Shown here piece after piece: positions 16,026-24,801 of a stretch of 40,959 bases of DNA; position 1 is the first letter of the stretch, and every line of letters begins with the position of its first letter. A program made the translations under genes and the position numbers. This stretch comes from T1Sed10-7 sp046483565. GTDB lineage: Bacteria > Actinomycetota > Nitriliruptoria > Nitriliruptorales > Nitriliruptoraceae. Location: contig JAWOCZ010000280.1 in the NCBI GenBank assembly GCA_046483565.1, positions 1 through 40,959 on the forward strand. The letters run 5' to 3'. The notes beneath the pieces are model-generated. The model saw nothing but the letters and a program-made list of their open reading frames with translations, did not search any database and was not told the DNA's origin.

Positions 16026-17906
16026 ATGAGCCACTACAAGAGCAACCTCCGCGACATCGAGTTCAACCTCTTCGAGGTCCTCGGGGCGGACAGCTACTTC
16101 GGGACCGGCCCCTTCGAGGCCGTCGACGGCGAGCAGGCCCGGATGCTGCTCAGCGAACTGGAGCGCTTCACCCGCGAGTCGGTGTGGGCGGACTCCTTCG
16201 TCGCCGCCGACCGTGAACCGCTCCAGCTGTCCCCCGAGGGTGACGTCACGATCCCCGAGGAACTGAACCGCGCCCTGGAGGCCTTCTACGACGCCGGGTG
16301 GCACCTGATGCCCCTGCCGACCCACCTCGGCGGGTTCGGCGCTCCCCCGACGATCCGCTGGGCCGGGACCGAGCTGCTCGCCGGTGGCCACGCCACGGCC
16401 AGCCTGTGGCCGATCGGTGCCCTGATGGCCTCGATCGTCGACCAGATCGGCACCGAGGGCCAGAAGCGCACCTTCGGGCGGCCGCTGGTCGAGGACCGCT
16501 GGGGCGGCACGATGGTGCTGACCGAGCCCGACGCCGGCTCCGACGTCGGGGCGGGGACGACCAGGGCGACCTTCGTCGAGGAAGCCGGCGAGGACGACCT
16601 CGGCGACGTCTACCACCTCGAGGGCATCAAGCGGTTCATCACCTCCGCTGACGCCCAGACCCACCCCAACACCCTGCACCTGGTGCTCGCCCGTCCCGAG
16701 GGCGCCGCACCGGGGACGAAGGGCCTCAGCCTGTTCCTGGTGCCCAAGCGGCACGTGGACGCCGACGGCACCATCGGTGAACGCAACGGGGTGCGGGTCT
16801 CCAACCTCGAGAAGAAGATGGGGATCAAGGGCTCCGCGACCTGCGAGCTCTCGCTCGGCCAGGATGGCGAGCCGTGCGTCGGCTACCTCGCGGGCAACGT
16901 CCACGAGGGCATCAAGCAGATGTTCCTGGTCATCGAGTACGCACGGATGATGGTCGGCACCAAGGCCATGGCCACCCTGTCGACCGGGTACCTGAACGCC
17001 CTGGACTACGCCAAGATCCGCGTCCAGGGCCCCGACATGACGCAGATGACCGACAAGACGGCACCCAAGGTGGAGATCATCAACCACCCGGATGTCCGCC
17101 GGATGCTGATGGAGCAGAAAGCCCACGCCGAGGGCATGCGGGCACTGGTCATGTACGCCGGATGGGTGCAGGACCAGGCCCAGCTCGCCGCCCACCCCGA
17201 CACCGGGGCCGGGACCGACGACGACGAGCACGACCGCTGGATCGCCCGCGAGGACCTGCTGCTCCCGCTCGTCAAGGGCTACTGCTCGGAGAAGGCCTAC
17301 GAGCTCCTCGGGTCCATGAGCCTGCAGACCTTCGGCGGCTCCGGGTTCACGCAGGACTACCCCATCGAGCAGTACATCCGCGATGCCAAGATCGACACGC
17401 TCTACGAGGGCACCACGGCGATCCAGGCGCTCGACCTGCTGTTCCGCAAGATCGTGCGCGACCAGGGTGCGACGCTGACCTGGTACGCCGACCAGATCCG
17501 GACCTTCCTGAAGGCCGGCGTGGAGGGCGACCCCTTGGCGGAGGAGCGTGAGCAACTCGGCGCGGCGCTCGATGCCGCCCAGTCCCACCTCGGGGTGCTG
17601 CTCCAGCACGCGATGGCGTCGATGGACGAGTCCAAGCGCACCGAGCTGTACAAGACGGGGCTGCAGTCCACCGCGTTCCTGACCTCCCTGGCCGAGGTGA
17701 TGATCGGCTGGCTGCTGCTGCGCCAGGCGGAGATCGCCAACGACGCCATGGAGGTCGGCGGCGACAAGGACCGCGACTTCTACACCGGCAAGATCGCTGC
17801 GGCGCGGTACTTCACCTCGGCGATCCTGCCGAAGGTGGGCCTGCGGGCGCAGCTCGCCAGCGAGGAGGACGGCGCGTTGATGACCGTCCCGGCCGAGGCG
17901 TTCTGA
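16026..17906 (+). CDS. FadE5-like acyl-CoA dehydrogenase
   Basis: 626 residues, close to mycobacterial FadE5 (about 610), with the same opening MSHYKSNLRDIEFNLFEVLG, an N-terminal helical extension and a C-terminal extra helical domain (from about residue 470). The flavin core shows MVLTEPDAGSDVGAG, GIKRFITSAD, ARPEGAAPGTKGLSLFLVPK and QTFGGSGFTQDYPIEQYIRD. The catalytic base is Glu461 in LYEGTTAIQ. It should carry out the first, FAD-dependent step of fatty acyl-CoA beta-oxidation, with broad chain-length range if like FadE5. ATG at 16026 has a GAGGGAG site 5 nt upstream. Probably controlled by the divergent TetR protein. Confidence 0.93.
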   Translation: MSHYKSNLRDIEFNLFEVLGADSYFGTGPFEAVDGEQARMLLSELERFTRESVWADSFVAADREPLQLSPEGDVTIPEELNRALEAFYDAGWHLMPLPTHLGGFGAPPTIRWAGTELLAGGHATASLWPIGALMASIVDQIGTEGQKRTFGRPLVEDRWGGTMVLTEPDAGSDVGAGTTRATFVEEAGEDDLGDVYHLEGIKRFITSADAQTHPNTLHLVLARPEGAAPGTKGLSLFLVPKRHVDADGTIGERNGVRVSNLEKKMGIKGSATCELSLGQDGEPCVGYLAGNVHEGIKQMFLVIEYARMMVGTKAMATLSTGYLNALDYAKIRVQGPDMTQMTDKTAPKVEIINHPDVRRMLMEQKAHAEGMRALVMYAGWVQDQAQLAAHPDTGAGTDDDEHDRWIAREDLLLPLVKGYCSEKAYELLGSMSLQTFGGSGFTQDYPIEQYIRDAKIDTLYEGTTAIQALDLLFRKIVRDQGATLTWYADQIRTFLKAGVEGDPLAEEREQLGAALDAAQSHLGVLLQHAMASMDESKRTELYKTGLQSTAFLTSLAEVMIGWLLLRQAEIANDAMEVGGDKDRDFYTGKIAAARYFTSAILPKVGLRAQLASEEDGALMTVPAEAF

Positions 17907-17934
17907 GCCGACCGGATCCCCCTGCGCTCCACCC

Positions 17935-17961
17935 GTGGGCCCGCCGTCACGGCGGGCCCAC
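17935..17961 (+). terminator. Strong hairpin after the FadE5-like gene
   Basis: A perfect 12-bp GC-rich stem (17935-17946 with 17950-17961) with a 3-base loop, 28 bases after the stop codon. There is no U-tract, which is common for terminators of high-GC actinobacteria. Confidence 0.7.
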
Positions 17962-18121
17962 GAGCTTGTGAACCCGACGTTGGGACACCGACCGCCTCCG
18001 CGGGGCCAGGGCGGGTGAGCGGTACCTTGGTCGGTCGGTCCACACCGCCTCGGCAGCCGCTGCGCCGGGCGGGTGACCAGCCGGCGACACCCGATCCGTC
18101 GCCCTTCCAAGGGAGCGCACG

Positions 18122-20440
18122 ATGGCAAGCTCGTCCAGATCCAAGGGGCGCAGCACCAAGGACCGTCCCACCGGTTGGCGGCGCGGTCGACGGTGGCTGC
18201 TGGTGGCGCTGGTCCTGGTCGCCGTGCTGGTCGCTGCCTTCGGACTGCTCGCCTTCTACCTCGTCTTCTCCAGCGTGCCGCTGCCCGACGACATCGACGC
18301 GCGTTCCTCGCTGGTCTTCGACGTCGACGGCCAGGAGGTCGGCACGCTCGCCAGCGAGCTGACCCGCGAGGACGTGCCGATCACCTCCCTGCCCGAGCAC
18401 GTGCCCGCCGCCGTGGTGGCCGCCGAGGATCGCGGCTTCTACGAGCACCGCGGCATCTCGGTCACCGGCATCGCCCGCGCCCTGTTCACCAACGTCCGGG
18501 CCGGCGAGGTCCAGCAGGGCGGCTCCACGATCACCCAGCAGTACATCAAGAACGCCGCACTCAGTCCCGAGGTGACCTACCGCCGCAAGGTCGAGGAGGC
18601 GGCGCTGGCGCTCAAACTGGAGCAGACCTACAGCAAGGACGAGATCCTCGAGTTCTACCTCAACACGATCTACTGGGGACGCGGGGCCTACGGGATCGAG
18701 GCCAGCGCCCAGGCCTTCTTCGGCGTGCCGGCGGCCGAGCTCGACGTCAACCAGGCCGCCACCCTGGCCGGCATCATCGCCTCGCCGGAGAACCTCGATC
18801 CACTGGACAACCCCGCGGGCGCCGATCAGCGGCGACGGTTCGTCCTCGAGGGCATGGTCGAGACCGGCGCGCTGAGCCGGGCGGAGGCCGACGAGCTCCT
18901 GGCGCAGGGGCTGCCGGCGGTCACCGAGCGGCGCGGGATGGACCGTGGCCCGAACGCCTACTACCTCGAGGCCGTGCGCCGTGAGCTGTCGGCCCGCGAC
19001 GAGTTCGCCCAGGGCGAGCTGTTCCGGGGCCTGAGGATCTTCACCGGACTGGACCAGTCGATGCAGGCCGCGGCCCAGGAGACCCTGACCGCCGCGGTCG
19101 CCGACGGGCCGACCGACACCGGCGCGATCGTCTCGATCGATCCGTTGACCGGAGGCGTCCGCGCCCTGGTCGGTGGCCCCGATGTCGACGCGCAGCCGTT
19201 CAACACCGCTGTTCGCGCCGTGCGCCAGGTCGGCTCGACCTTCAAGGCGTTCACGCTGCAGGCGTTCATCGAGAGCGGCAGCTCGCCCGAGACCCGGTTC
19301 AGCGCACCCGCCGAGCTCGAGGTCGAAGGCAGCGAGCGTCCCATCTCGAACTACGGCGGAGCGAGCTACGGCGAGCAGACCGTGCGCCAGGCCACCGCCT
19401 CCTCCACCAACACCGTCTACGTCCAGATGCAGGAGGAGGTCGGTCGCGAGCGGGTCATCGACGCCGCCCGCCGCGCCGGTCTACCCCTGACCAAGGACGA
19501 CGAGGTGTTCCCGACCGAGCGCGACGAGGGTGCCATCATGCAGCCCTTCGCCGGGCTGACCCTCGGTCAGGACGCGTTCAGCCCGCTCGAGCTCGCCTCC
19601 GCCTACGCGACCTACGCCGGCGAGGGCTTCCACGTCCGTCCGCGGCTGGTGCTCCGCGTGGAGGACATCGACGGACGCACGATCTTCGCCGCGCCGGAGG
19701 TCGAGGAGCAGGCGATGGACGTCCAGGTCGCACGGGCGGTCACCGACGTACTCGCTGACGCCGTGAGCTCCGGTAGCGGCGGGGCGGCCGCCCTGGACGA
19801 CCGGCCCATCGCCGGCAAGACCGGGACCACCAGCGAGGGTCGCGACGTGTGGTTCGCCGGCTACATCCCCCAGCTGGCCACGGCCGTCTGGCTCGGCAAC
19901 CTGGACAACACCCCGATCGAGGGTGACGGGGTCACCGGCGGAGGTCTGGCGGCTCCGGTGTGGCGGACCTACATGGCGCGGGTCGCCGAGGAACTCGAGG
20001 CCCAGGGCTTCACCGCGCCATCGGTGGAGCTGGAGGGTGGTGAGCCGGACGAGACGGCGTGTCCCGAGGGCTACGAGTTCGCCGAGCCCCCCACCGCCGC
20101 GGACGAGGACGGGTTCTTCCCGGATGTCCTGGTCGACCTCACCGATGAGCAGGGCCGCCCCTGCGTGGAGATCAAGCCCGAGCTCGAACCGTGCCCACCG
20201 GGGTACGCCTTCGGGCCGCTCCCGGAGGGACCCGACGAGTTCGGACGGGTCCCCGACGTCCTCGATGAGCCGGTGGACTTCCAGGGCCGTCGGTGCGTGG
20301 AGATCCTCGAGGAGCCCGAACCGGAGCCGGAACCCGAGCCCGAACCCGAACCGGAGCCAGAGCCCGAACCCGAGCCAGAGCCCGAACCAGAGCCCGAACC
20401 AGAGCCCGAACCAGAGCCCGAACCAGAGCCAGAGGAGTGA
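18122..20440 (+). CDS. Class A penicillin-binding protein with repeated cysteine-containing tail
   Basis: 772 residues. A basic N-terminus and one membrane helix (25-48) anchor it, with the rest outside. The GT51 glycosyltransferase domain has the catalytic Glu102 in AAEDRGFYEHRG and GGSTITQQYIKN; it polymerises lipid II. The transpeptidase domain has Ser372 in GSTFK, STN (428-430) and KTGTT (566-570); it cross-links peptides. After about residue 640 come two 44-residue repeats, each CPxGYxF...PDVL...QGRxCVEI, with cysteines at 647/681 and 691/725. Residues 730-772 are an almost pure Glu-Pro run. The extracytoplasmic tail probably spans the wall or binds cations or a partner; the repeat is not a PASTA domain as far as I can see. 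ATG at 18122 has GGGAG upstream. Confidence 0.94.
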   Translation: MASSSRSKGRSTKDRPTGWRRGRRWLLVALVLVAVLVAAFGLLAFYLVFSSVPLPDDIDARSSLVFDVDGQEVGTLASELTREDVPITSLPEHVPAAVVAAEDRGFYEHRGISVTGIARALFTNVRAGEVQQGGSTITQQYIKNAALSPEVTYRRKVEEAALALKLEQTYSKDEILEFYLNTIYWGRGAYGIEASAQAFFGVPAAELDVNQAATLAGIIASPENLDPLDNPAGADQRRRFVLEGMVETGALSRAEADELLAQGLPAVTERRGMDRGPNAYYLEAVRRELSARDEFAQGELFRGLRIFTGLDQSMQAAAQETLTAAVADGPTDTGAIVSIDPLTGGVRALVGGPDVDAQPFNTAVRAVRQVGSTFKAFTLQAFIESGSSPETRFSAPAELEVEGSERPISNYGGASYGEQTVRQATASSTNTVYVQMQEEVGRERVIDAARRAGLPLTKDDEVFPTERDEGAIMQPFAGLTLGQDAFSPLELASAYATYAGEGFHVRPRLVLRVEDIDGRTIFAAPEVEEQAMDVQVARAVTDVLADAVSSGSGGAAALDDRPIAGKTGTTSEGRDVWFAGYIPQLATAVWLGNLDNTPIEGDGVTGGGLAAPVWRTYMARVAEELEAQGFTAPSVELEGGEPDETACPEGYEFAEPPTAADEDGFFPDVLVDLTDEQGRPCVEIKPELEPCPPGYAFGPLPEGPDEFGRVPDVLDEPVDFQGRRCVEILEEPEPEPEPEPEPEPEPEPEPEPEPEPEPEPEPEPEPEPEPEE
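20309..20437 (+). repeat. Glu-Pro coding repeat at the 3' end of the PBP gene
   Basis: 43 codons alternate Glu and Pro, written with variants of a 6-base unit; towards the end a 12-base unit (GAGCCCGAACCA) recurs several times. Slippage-prone, so its length probably varies between strains. Confidence 0.9.
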
Positions 20441-20488
20441 CGGTCGGCGCGGCCTGAGCGACGGCGACCGGCGCGGACACCACCGATG

Positions 20489-21631
20489 TCAGGCGATGGC
20501 CCCGGCGGCCCGGAGCCGGTCCCGGTCAGCCACGCCGTAGCCGAGGGCGTCGAGGATCTCGTCGGTGTGCTCGCCGAAACCCGGTGGTGGCCGCTCGATC
20601 GCGCCGGGGGTCCGGGACAGGCGGGGGGCCGGCGCGGGTTGGCGTGCCCCGAAGGCCTCGACGAAGGTGTCGCGGGCCCGGTTGTGGGGGTGGTCGGGCG
20701 CCTCCGCGAGGTCCAGCACCGGCGCCACACAGGCGTCGCTGTCGGCGAACAGCGCCACCCACTCGTCCCGGTCGCGGGTCGCCAGCAACGCGGCGAGCCG
20801 GCGCTTCTGCTCCGGCCAGGCCTGCCGATCGTGCTGCGGCCACTCGGCGGGATCGAGCTCCAGGCGCGCGCACAGCTCGGCGTGGAACTGCGGCTCGAGC
20901 GCGGCGACGGCCAGGAACCGTCCGTCCGCGCAGCGGTAGGTGTCGTAGTAGGGCGCGGCACCGTCCAGCAGGTTGCTGCCCCGCTCCAGGGACCAGGCGC
21001 CGAGCTGGCGCAGGCCATGGAGGAAGGCGGTCAACGACGCGGCACCGTCGAGCATCGCGGTGTCGATGACCTGGCCCTCGCCGGAGGTCTGGCGTTCGAC
21101 GAGCGCGGCCAGGACCCCGATCGCGAGGAACGCGCCACCGCCGGCGAAGTCGGCGAGGTAGTTGATCGGCGGCGGCGGCGGATCATCCGGGCGCCCGATG
21201 CCGTGGAGGGCGCCGGCGACCGCGGCGTAGTCGAGGTCGTGCCCGGCCCGGGGGGCCAGCGGTCCCTCCTGCCCCCACCCGGTGACCCTGGCGTAGATGA
21301 GTCCGGGCTGGGTCGCGCGGAGCACGTCGGGTCCGAGCCCGAGCCGCTCCGCGACCCCGGGGCGGAACCCCTCCACGAACACGTCGGCCGTGGCCGTGAG
21401 GCGACGGACCACCTCGAGGCCCTCATCGGTCTTGAGATCGAGCGCCACCGAGCGGCGGTTGCGGGACAGCCCCAGCATCGACACCTCGGCGCCTGCCGCT
21501 CCGGTGGCGGCCGCGACCCGGTCGACCCGAACGACCTCGGCACCGAGGTCCGCGAGCAGCATCACCCCGTAGGGCGCCGGGCCGATCGCCGCGAGCTCGA
21601 TGACGCGCACGCCGTCCAGTGGACCGGACAT
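20489..21631 (-). CDS. CaiB/BaiF family protein, alpha-methylacyl-CoA racemase-like
   Basis: 380 residues with the interlocked CaiB/BaiF fold signatures: GVRVIELAAIGPAPYGVMLL, DLGAEVVRVDR, NRRSVALDLK and ADVFVEGFRPGVAERLGLG. His131 (in AGHDLDYAAVAG) and Asp161 (in YLADFAGGG) are 30 residues apart, the same spacing as the His/Asp pair of mycobacterial alpha-methylacyl-CoA racemase, so a racemase acting on 2-methyl-branched acyl-CoA is more likely than a CoA transferase. ATG at 21631 has GGAGG and GGAGGG sites close upstream. It is the third gene of a unit with the hydrolase and the SDR, 53 bases after the SDR stop. Confidence 0.88.
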   Translation of the reverse strand: MSGPLDGVRVIELAAIGPAPYGVMLLADLGAEVVRVDRVAAATGAAGAEVSMLGLSRNRRSVALDLKTDEGLEVVRRLTATADVFVEGFRPGVAERLGLGPDVLRATQPGLIYARVTGWGQEGPLAPRAGHDLDYAAVAGALHGIGRPDDPPPPPINYLADFAGGGAFLAIGVLAALVERQTSGEGQVIDTAMLDGAASLTAFLHGLRQLGAWSLERGSNLLDGAAPYYDTYRCADGRFLAVAALEPQFHAELCARLELDPAEWPQHDRQAWPEQKRRLAALLATRDRDEWVALFADSDACVAPVLDLAEAPDHPHNRARDTFVEAFGARQPAPAPRLSRTPGAIERPPPGFGEHTDEILDALGYGVADRDRLRAAGAIA

Positions 21632-21684
21632 CCCTCCACCTCCTGTGTGTTCCCCGCCGCGATCGTCGCTGTCGGCGCCCCCGG

Positions 21685-22413
21685 TCAGCCTGCCCACTCG
21701 CGCAGGTCGACCACCGCACCGGAGGGGATCTCGTCGTCGTCCAGCAGTGCCCAGAACCGCGTCGCGACCATCTGGGGCTCCTCGAGCGCCCCGTCGGCGT
21801 GGAGCTGCCGGAACCGCTCCACCTGTGGGAAGTCCCGCCGATCGGTGGCGCGGATCGTCTCCTGCATGCCCGTGGCCACCACCCCGGGAGTGATGCTCAG
21901 GACCCGGACGCCCCCGCGTTCACGTTGCTCGGCCCCGACGGTGCCGACCCACCGGTCCAGGGCTGCCTTCCCCGCGCCGTAGGAGGACCAGCCCGGGTAG
22001 TCCTTGCGGGCCGCGCCCGAGGACACCATGACCAGCTCCCGCCGGCAGCGCAGGTGGGAGACGGCGCCGAGGAAGCGGTGCCCGAGGACCTGGGGAGCCG
22101 CCGCGTTGAGCAGGACGTTGCCCTCGTAGCGCCGCGGGTCGACCTCGCCCGCGAACCCGATGGGTTCGATCGTCCCCGCGGACTGGATGCAGGTGATCCG
22201 CGACCACTCGCGCTCGGTGGTGACCGCGTCGATCACGTCCCCGACCCGGGCCCAGCTGGAGGGATCGGCCAGATCGGCTTCGAGGTGCCCGGGGGCCACC
22301 TCGGTCGCCGGCCTGCGGCTCACGGTGATGCGGTGGGCGTCGGTGGGGGCGGTCGCGAGCAGGGCGTGACCGATGCCTGCCGAGCCGCCGGTGACGATGA
22401 CGAGATGGTCCAT
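21685..22413 (-). CDS. Short-chain dehydrogenase/reductase
   Basis: 242 residues, a classical SDR. The nucleotide-binding motif is TGGSAGIG (8-15); catalytic residues are Ser131 or Ser132, Tyr145 and Lys149 (SSYGAGK). The usual NNAG reads QSAG (77-80), a drift seen in sepiapterin- or benzil-reductase-like SDRs, so the substrate is uncertain. The sequence after ATG 22413 begins MDHLVIVTGG with no ribosome site upstream; instead TAGGCT ends 6 bases before the ATG, suggesting a leaderless transcript in addition to any read-through from the hydrolase gene 25 bases upstream. Confidence 0.88.
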   Translation of the reverse strand: MDHLVIVTGGSAGIGHALLATAPTDAHRITVSRRPATEVAPGHLEADLADPSSWARVGDVIDAVTTEREWSRITCIQSAGTIEPIGFAGEVDPRRYEGNVLLNAAAPQVLGHRFLGAVSHLRCRRELVMVSSGAARKDYPGWSSYGAGKAALDRWVGTVGAEQRERGGVRVLSITPGVVATGMQETIRATDRRDFPQVERFRQLHADGALEEPQMVATRFWALLDDDEIPSGAVVDLREWAG

Positions 22414-22419
22414 ACCGCG

Positions 22420-22425
22420 AGCCTA
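22420..22425 (-). promoter_or_regulatory. Candidate -10 of a leaderless promoter for the SDR gene
   Basis: TAGGCT on the minus strand followed by 6 bases and then the ATG at 22413. This spacing places transcription start on or next to the A of the start codon. Confidence 0.45.
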
Positions 22426-22438
22426 CTGTGCTCGCCGC

Positions 22439-23266
22439 TCACCACCCGAGGCCGGCGAGGAACCGGCTGACGTGGGCCTGGAACGGCCCACGCGCCTGCT
22501 CCGGGAAGCCATGGCCGAGGTCGTCGAAGCGAACGAAGGACGCCCGTGGCAGTCGCCCGGCGAGCTGGCGTGCCGCGGCCGGATCGATCAGCTCGTCGCG
22601 GCCCCCGGCCAGCACCAACGACGGCGCGTCGATCGCCTCCAGACGCTCGCCGGCATCGTGCCCCGCGCCGGCGGCGCTCAGCACCAGGTGGCGGGCGACC
22701 AGGCGCGGGGAGGCGGTCGGCACGTTCGCGGCGGCGTCCAGCGCCAGGTGGTCGTGCCGGGCCCGACCCGTCACGGAGGCCCGGATCGCGTCCCGCCGGA
22801 ACCGGTCCTGCTCGCCCGCTGCGAGCCACCGGTCCCAGCGGGCCAGCACCGTCCTGAGCCGCGCGTCGGCGCGAGCACAGGTGGCGGACAGCACCAACCC
22901 GGCGACCAGTTCGGGGCGCTCGGCGGCGAGGTGCTGGGCGACCATCCCTCCCAGCGAGTGCGCGACGAACACCGCTGGCGCGTCCAGACGTCGTTCGAGC
23001 ACGACCGCGAGGTCCGCGGCCAGTGCCTCGGTACTCGTGCCGGGGCGCACCTGCTCCCGGTAGGACAGGATCAGTCCACGCATGCGCTCCAACGGGAGCG
23101 GGACGTCGGCGTAGAGCGCGCGCGCCTGCGGCACGGTGACCGGCGCCAGACCGTCGGTCAGCCCCGGCAGCAGCACCAGCGTCCGGCTACCCGGCGTGCC
23201 GACCTCGAGCAGCGGCAGCCGCCCGCCGGGGACCGCGTCCCAGGCCTCTCTCGGCACGGTCCGCAC
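22439..23266 (-). CDS. Alpha/beta hydrolase
   Basis: 275 residues with a complete alpha/beta-hydrolase triad: Ser104 in AHSLGGM, Asp224 in GGRDELI and His252 in LGHGF. LLPGLTDG (32-39) supplies the oxyanion-hole region. The substrate is unknown; esterase or CoA-ester-type activity would fit the CaiB-like and SDR neighbours. GTG at 23266 is preceded by GGGAGG, which is part of a triplicated 16-bp repeat. It is the first gene of a three-gene minus-strand unit. Confidence 0.9.
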   Translation of the reverse strand: MRTVPREAWDAVPGGRLPLLEVGTPGSRTLVLLPGLTDGLAPVTVPQARALYADVPLPLERMRGLILSYREQVRPGTSTEALAADLAVVLERRLDAPAVFVAHSLGGMVAQHLAAERPELVAGLVLSATCARADARLRTVLARWDRWLAAGEQDRFRRDAIRASVTGRARHDHLALDAAANVPTASPRLVARHLVLSAAGAGHDAGERLEAIDAPSLVLAGGRDELIDPAAARQLAGRLPRASFVRFDDLGHGFPEQARGPFQAHVSRFLAGLGW

Positions 23267-23271
23267 CCCGT

Positions 23272-23319
23272 CCCTCCCGTCGACAGGCCCTCCCGTCGAC
23301 AGGCCCTCCCGTCGACAGG
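23272..23319. repeat. Three perfect tandem copies of a 16-bp unit
   Basis: CCCTCCCGTCGACAGG is repeated exactly at 23272-23287, 23288-23303 and 23304-23319. Read on the minus strand each unit contains GGGAGG, so the hydrolase gene has three consecutive ribosome-site-like sequences; each also holds a GTCGAC palindrome. It lies in the gap between divergent genes. Confidence 0.9.
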
Positions 23320-23409
23320 GAGAGCGTACGGTGCCGGCCGGCTGCGGCCGGCGTCGCGGCTGGCGGTACCGTCACCCCCGACCGTGAGCGGCGCCCAGGA
23401 GACGACAGC

Positions 23410-24270
23410 GTGTCATCCGCCGAGGCACCGGCATCCGGCGCACCTGCGCCACGGACCCCACACCGGCGGCGGAACGCGCTCACGATCGCCGCCGCGGGCC
23501 TGCTGTTCCTGGCCGCCCTGGCCGTGGCCGGTGGGTCCTTGGCGCTCCGGTTCCAGAGCCTGGCAGCCCCCGCTGCGAGCCCGGTCGCGGTCGGGGCCCT
23601 CACCGAGGACGCCGGCTTCACCGTCTGGGAGCGCAACACGGACGGCACCCCGGTGCGGTGGGATCCGTGCACGCCGATCGACGTGGTGTGGTCAGAAGCG
23701 GATGCGCCACCGACGGCGCGGGCCGACATCGTCGCCGCGCTCGACCGCGTGAGCGAGGCCTCGGGGGTGACGCTGCGCCTGACCGGGCGGACCGGGGAAG
23801 ACCCCAGCGGCAGCCGCCTGCCCTACCAACCCGAGCGCTACGGACAACGGTGGGCGCCCGTGCTGATCGCCTGGGCCGACCCGGCTGCTCCCGGGCTCCC
23901 GCTCCGTGACACCGATCGGGGCGTGGCGGTGCCCATCGCGGTGGGGCCCGCCGGGGACCGCACCTTCGTCACCGGGCAGGTGCTGCTGAACGCCCGCCGT
24001 CAGGACCTGCAGGCCGGCTTCGACGACCGTGCCGACTCGTGGGGGGCCACCCTGGTCCACGAACTCCTGCACGTCCTCGGGCTCGGCCACGTGGACGATC
24101 CGACCCAGCTCATGTACGTCCACCCGGGGCGCGGCCCCGTGACCCTCGGCGACGGCGATCGGGCGGGTCTGGCGGCCCTCGGCCCGGCTCAGGGGTGCCG
24201 TGAGGTGCCACCCGCGGCACCGGTCGCCGTCGCGGAGCCGCCCTCCTCGCCGACACACGGGGTGCCCTGA
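23410..24270 (+). CDS. Membrane-anchored zinc metallopeptidase, matrixin-like
   Basis: 286 residues. A basic N-terminus and one membrane helix (about 24-47) put the catalytic part outside the cell. The metzincin signature HELLHVLGLGH is at 217-227 (zinc ligands His217, His221, His227; base Glu218), and Met235 in QLMY is the Met-turn. Cys87 and Cys263 could form a disulfide. A proline-rich tail (266-286) follows. Likely a peptidase of surface or secreted proteins; target unknown. GTG at 23410 has AGGAG about 9 nt upstream. Confidence 0.88.
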   Translation: MSSAEAPASGAPAPRTPHRRRNALTIAAAGLLFLAALAVAGGSLALRFQSLAAPAASPVAVGALTEDAGFTVWERNTDGTPVRWDPCTPIDVVWSEADAPPTARADIVAALDRVSEASGVTLRLTGRTGEDPSGSRLPYQPERYGQRWAPVLIAWADPAAPGLPLRDTDRGVAVPIAVGPAGDRTFVTGQVLLNARRQDLQAGFDDRADSWGATLVHELLHVLGLGHVDDPTQLMYVHPGRGPVTLGDGDRAGLAALGPAQGCREVPPAAPVAVAEPPSSPTHGVP

Positions 24271-24353
24271 GACCGCTCGACGCAGAACACCGTCCCGCGC
24301 AACACCGTCCATCGGCACGGGGCGGGGTGCGACCTCGGCCGGGACGTCGCCGG

Positions 24354-24632
24354 TCAGACCACCTGATCGATCGCGGCCGCCAGTGCCATGTCCTTCTCGG
24401 TCACGCCACCGGCGTCATGGCTCGTCAGCACCACGGTGACGGTCGCGTAGACGTTGGCCAGCTCCGGGTGGTGGTTGGCCTCGTCGGCCAGGTCGGCGAT
24501 GCGGTTGATGAAGTCGATCGCCTCGCGGAACCCGTCGAAGGTGAACTCCCGTCGGATCGCGTCGCCCTCGAGCTCCCACCCGTCGAGGTCGGCCAGGCGT
24601 GCGCGGACGGCATCGTGATCGAGCGTGCTCAT
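24354..24632 (-). CDS. 4a-hydroxytetrahydrobiopterin dehydratase (pterin carbinolamine dehydratase)
   Basis: 92 residues, the normal size. The family motif is intact: ANHHPEL (His54, His55, Pro56) and the TSHDAGGVTEKD segment (His72, Asp73). It dehydrates 4a-hydroxytetrahydropterin during recycling of the cofactor of aromatic amino acid hydroxylases; in many bacteria its real role is uncertain and may lie in molybdopterin or transcription. ATG at 24632 has GAGAGG upstream and a TAGGGT -10 candidate at 24673-24678. The gene converges with the metallopeptidase gene. Confidence 0.92.
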   Translation of the reverse strand: MSTLDHDAVRARLADLDGWELEGDAIRREFTFDGFREAIDFINRIADLADEANHHPELANVYATVTVVLTSHDAGGVTEKDMALAAAIDQVV

Positions 24633-24672
24633 CTCTGGTCCTCTCGGTCGCTGCGGCGTCGGGCCGCGGCCC

Positions 24673-24678
24673 ACCCTA
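24673..24678 (-). promoter_or_regulatory. Candidate -10 for the pterin dehydratase gene
   Basis: TAGGGT on the minus strand, 40 bases upstream of the ATG. TANNNT type; no clear -35. Confidence 0.3.
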
Positions 24679-24801
24679 CGGGCTCGCGCCGGTACCGGAC
24701 ACCCGAGGTCCCCGGCCGCACGACCGACCCAGGCACGTCGCGGACGCGAACGGGGGTAGCGGCGCGAGAGCGGGCCGCGCACCCGACCGACCGGAGAGGC
24801 A

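Noticed and set aside
15561..18128. An 855-codon minus-strand frame opposite the FadE5-like gene
   Set aside because: It overlaps the TetR gene, the operator region and the whole dehydrogenase, and has no family features.
20313..20437. The GC-rich 6- and 12-base repeats as a CRISPR or other array
   Set aside because: No spacers; the unit is a Glu-Pro codon repeat within the PBP frame that ends in a normal stop codon.
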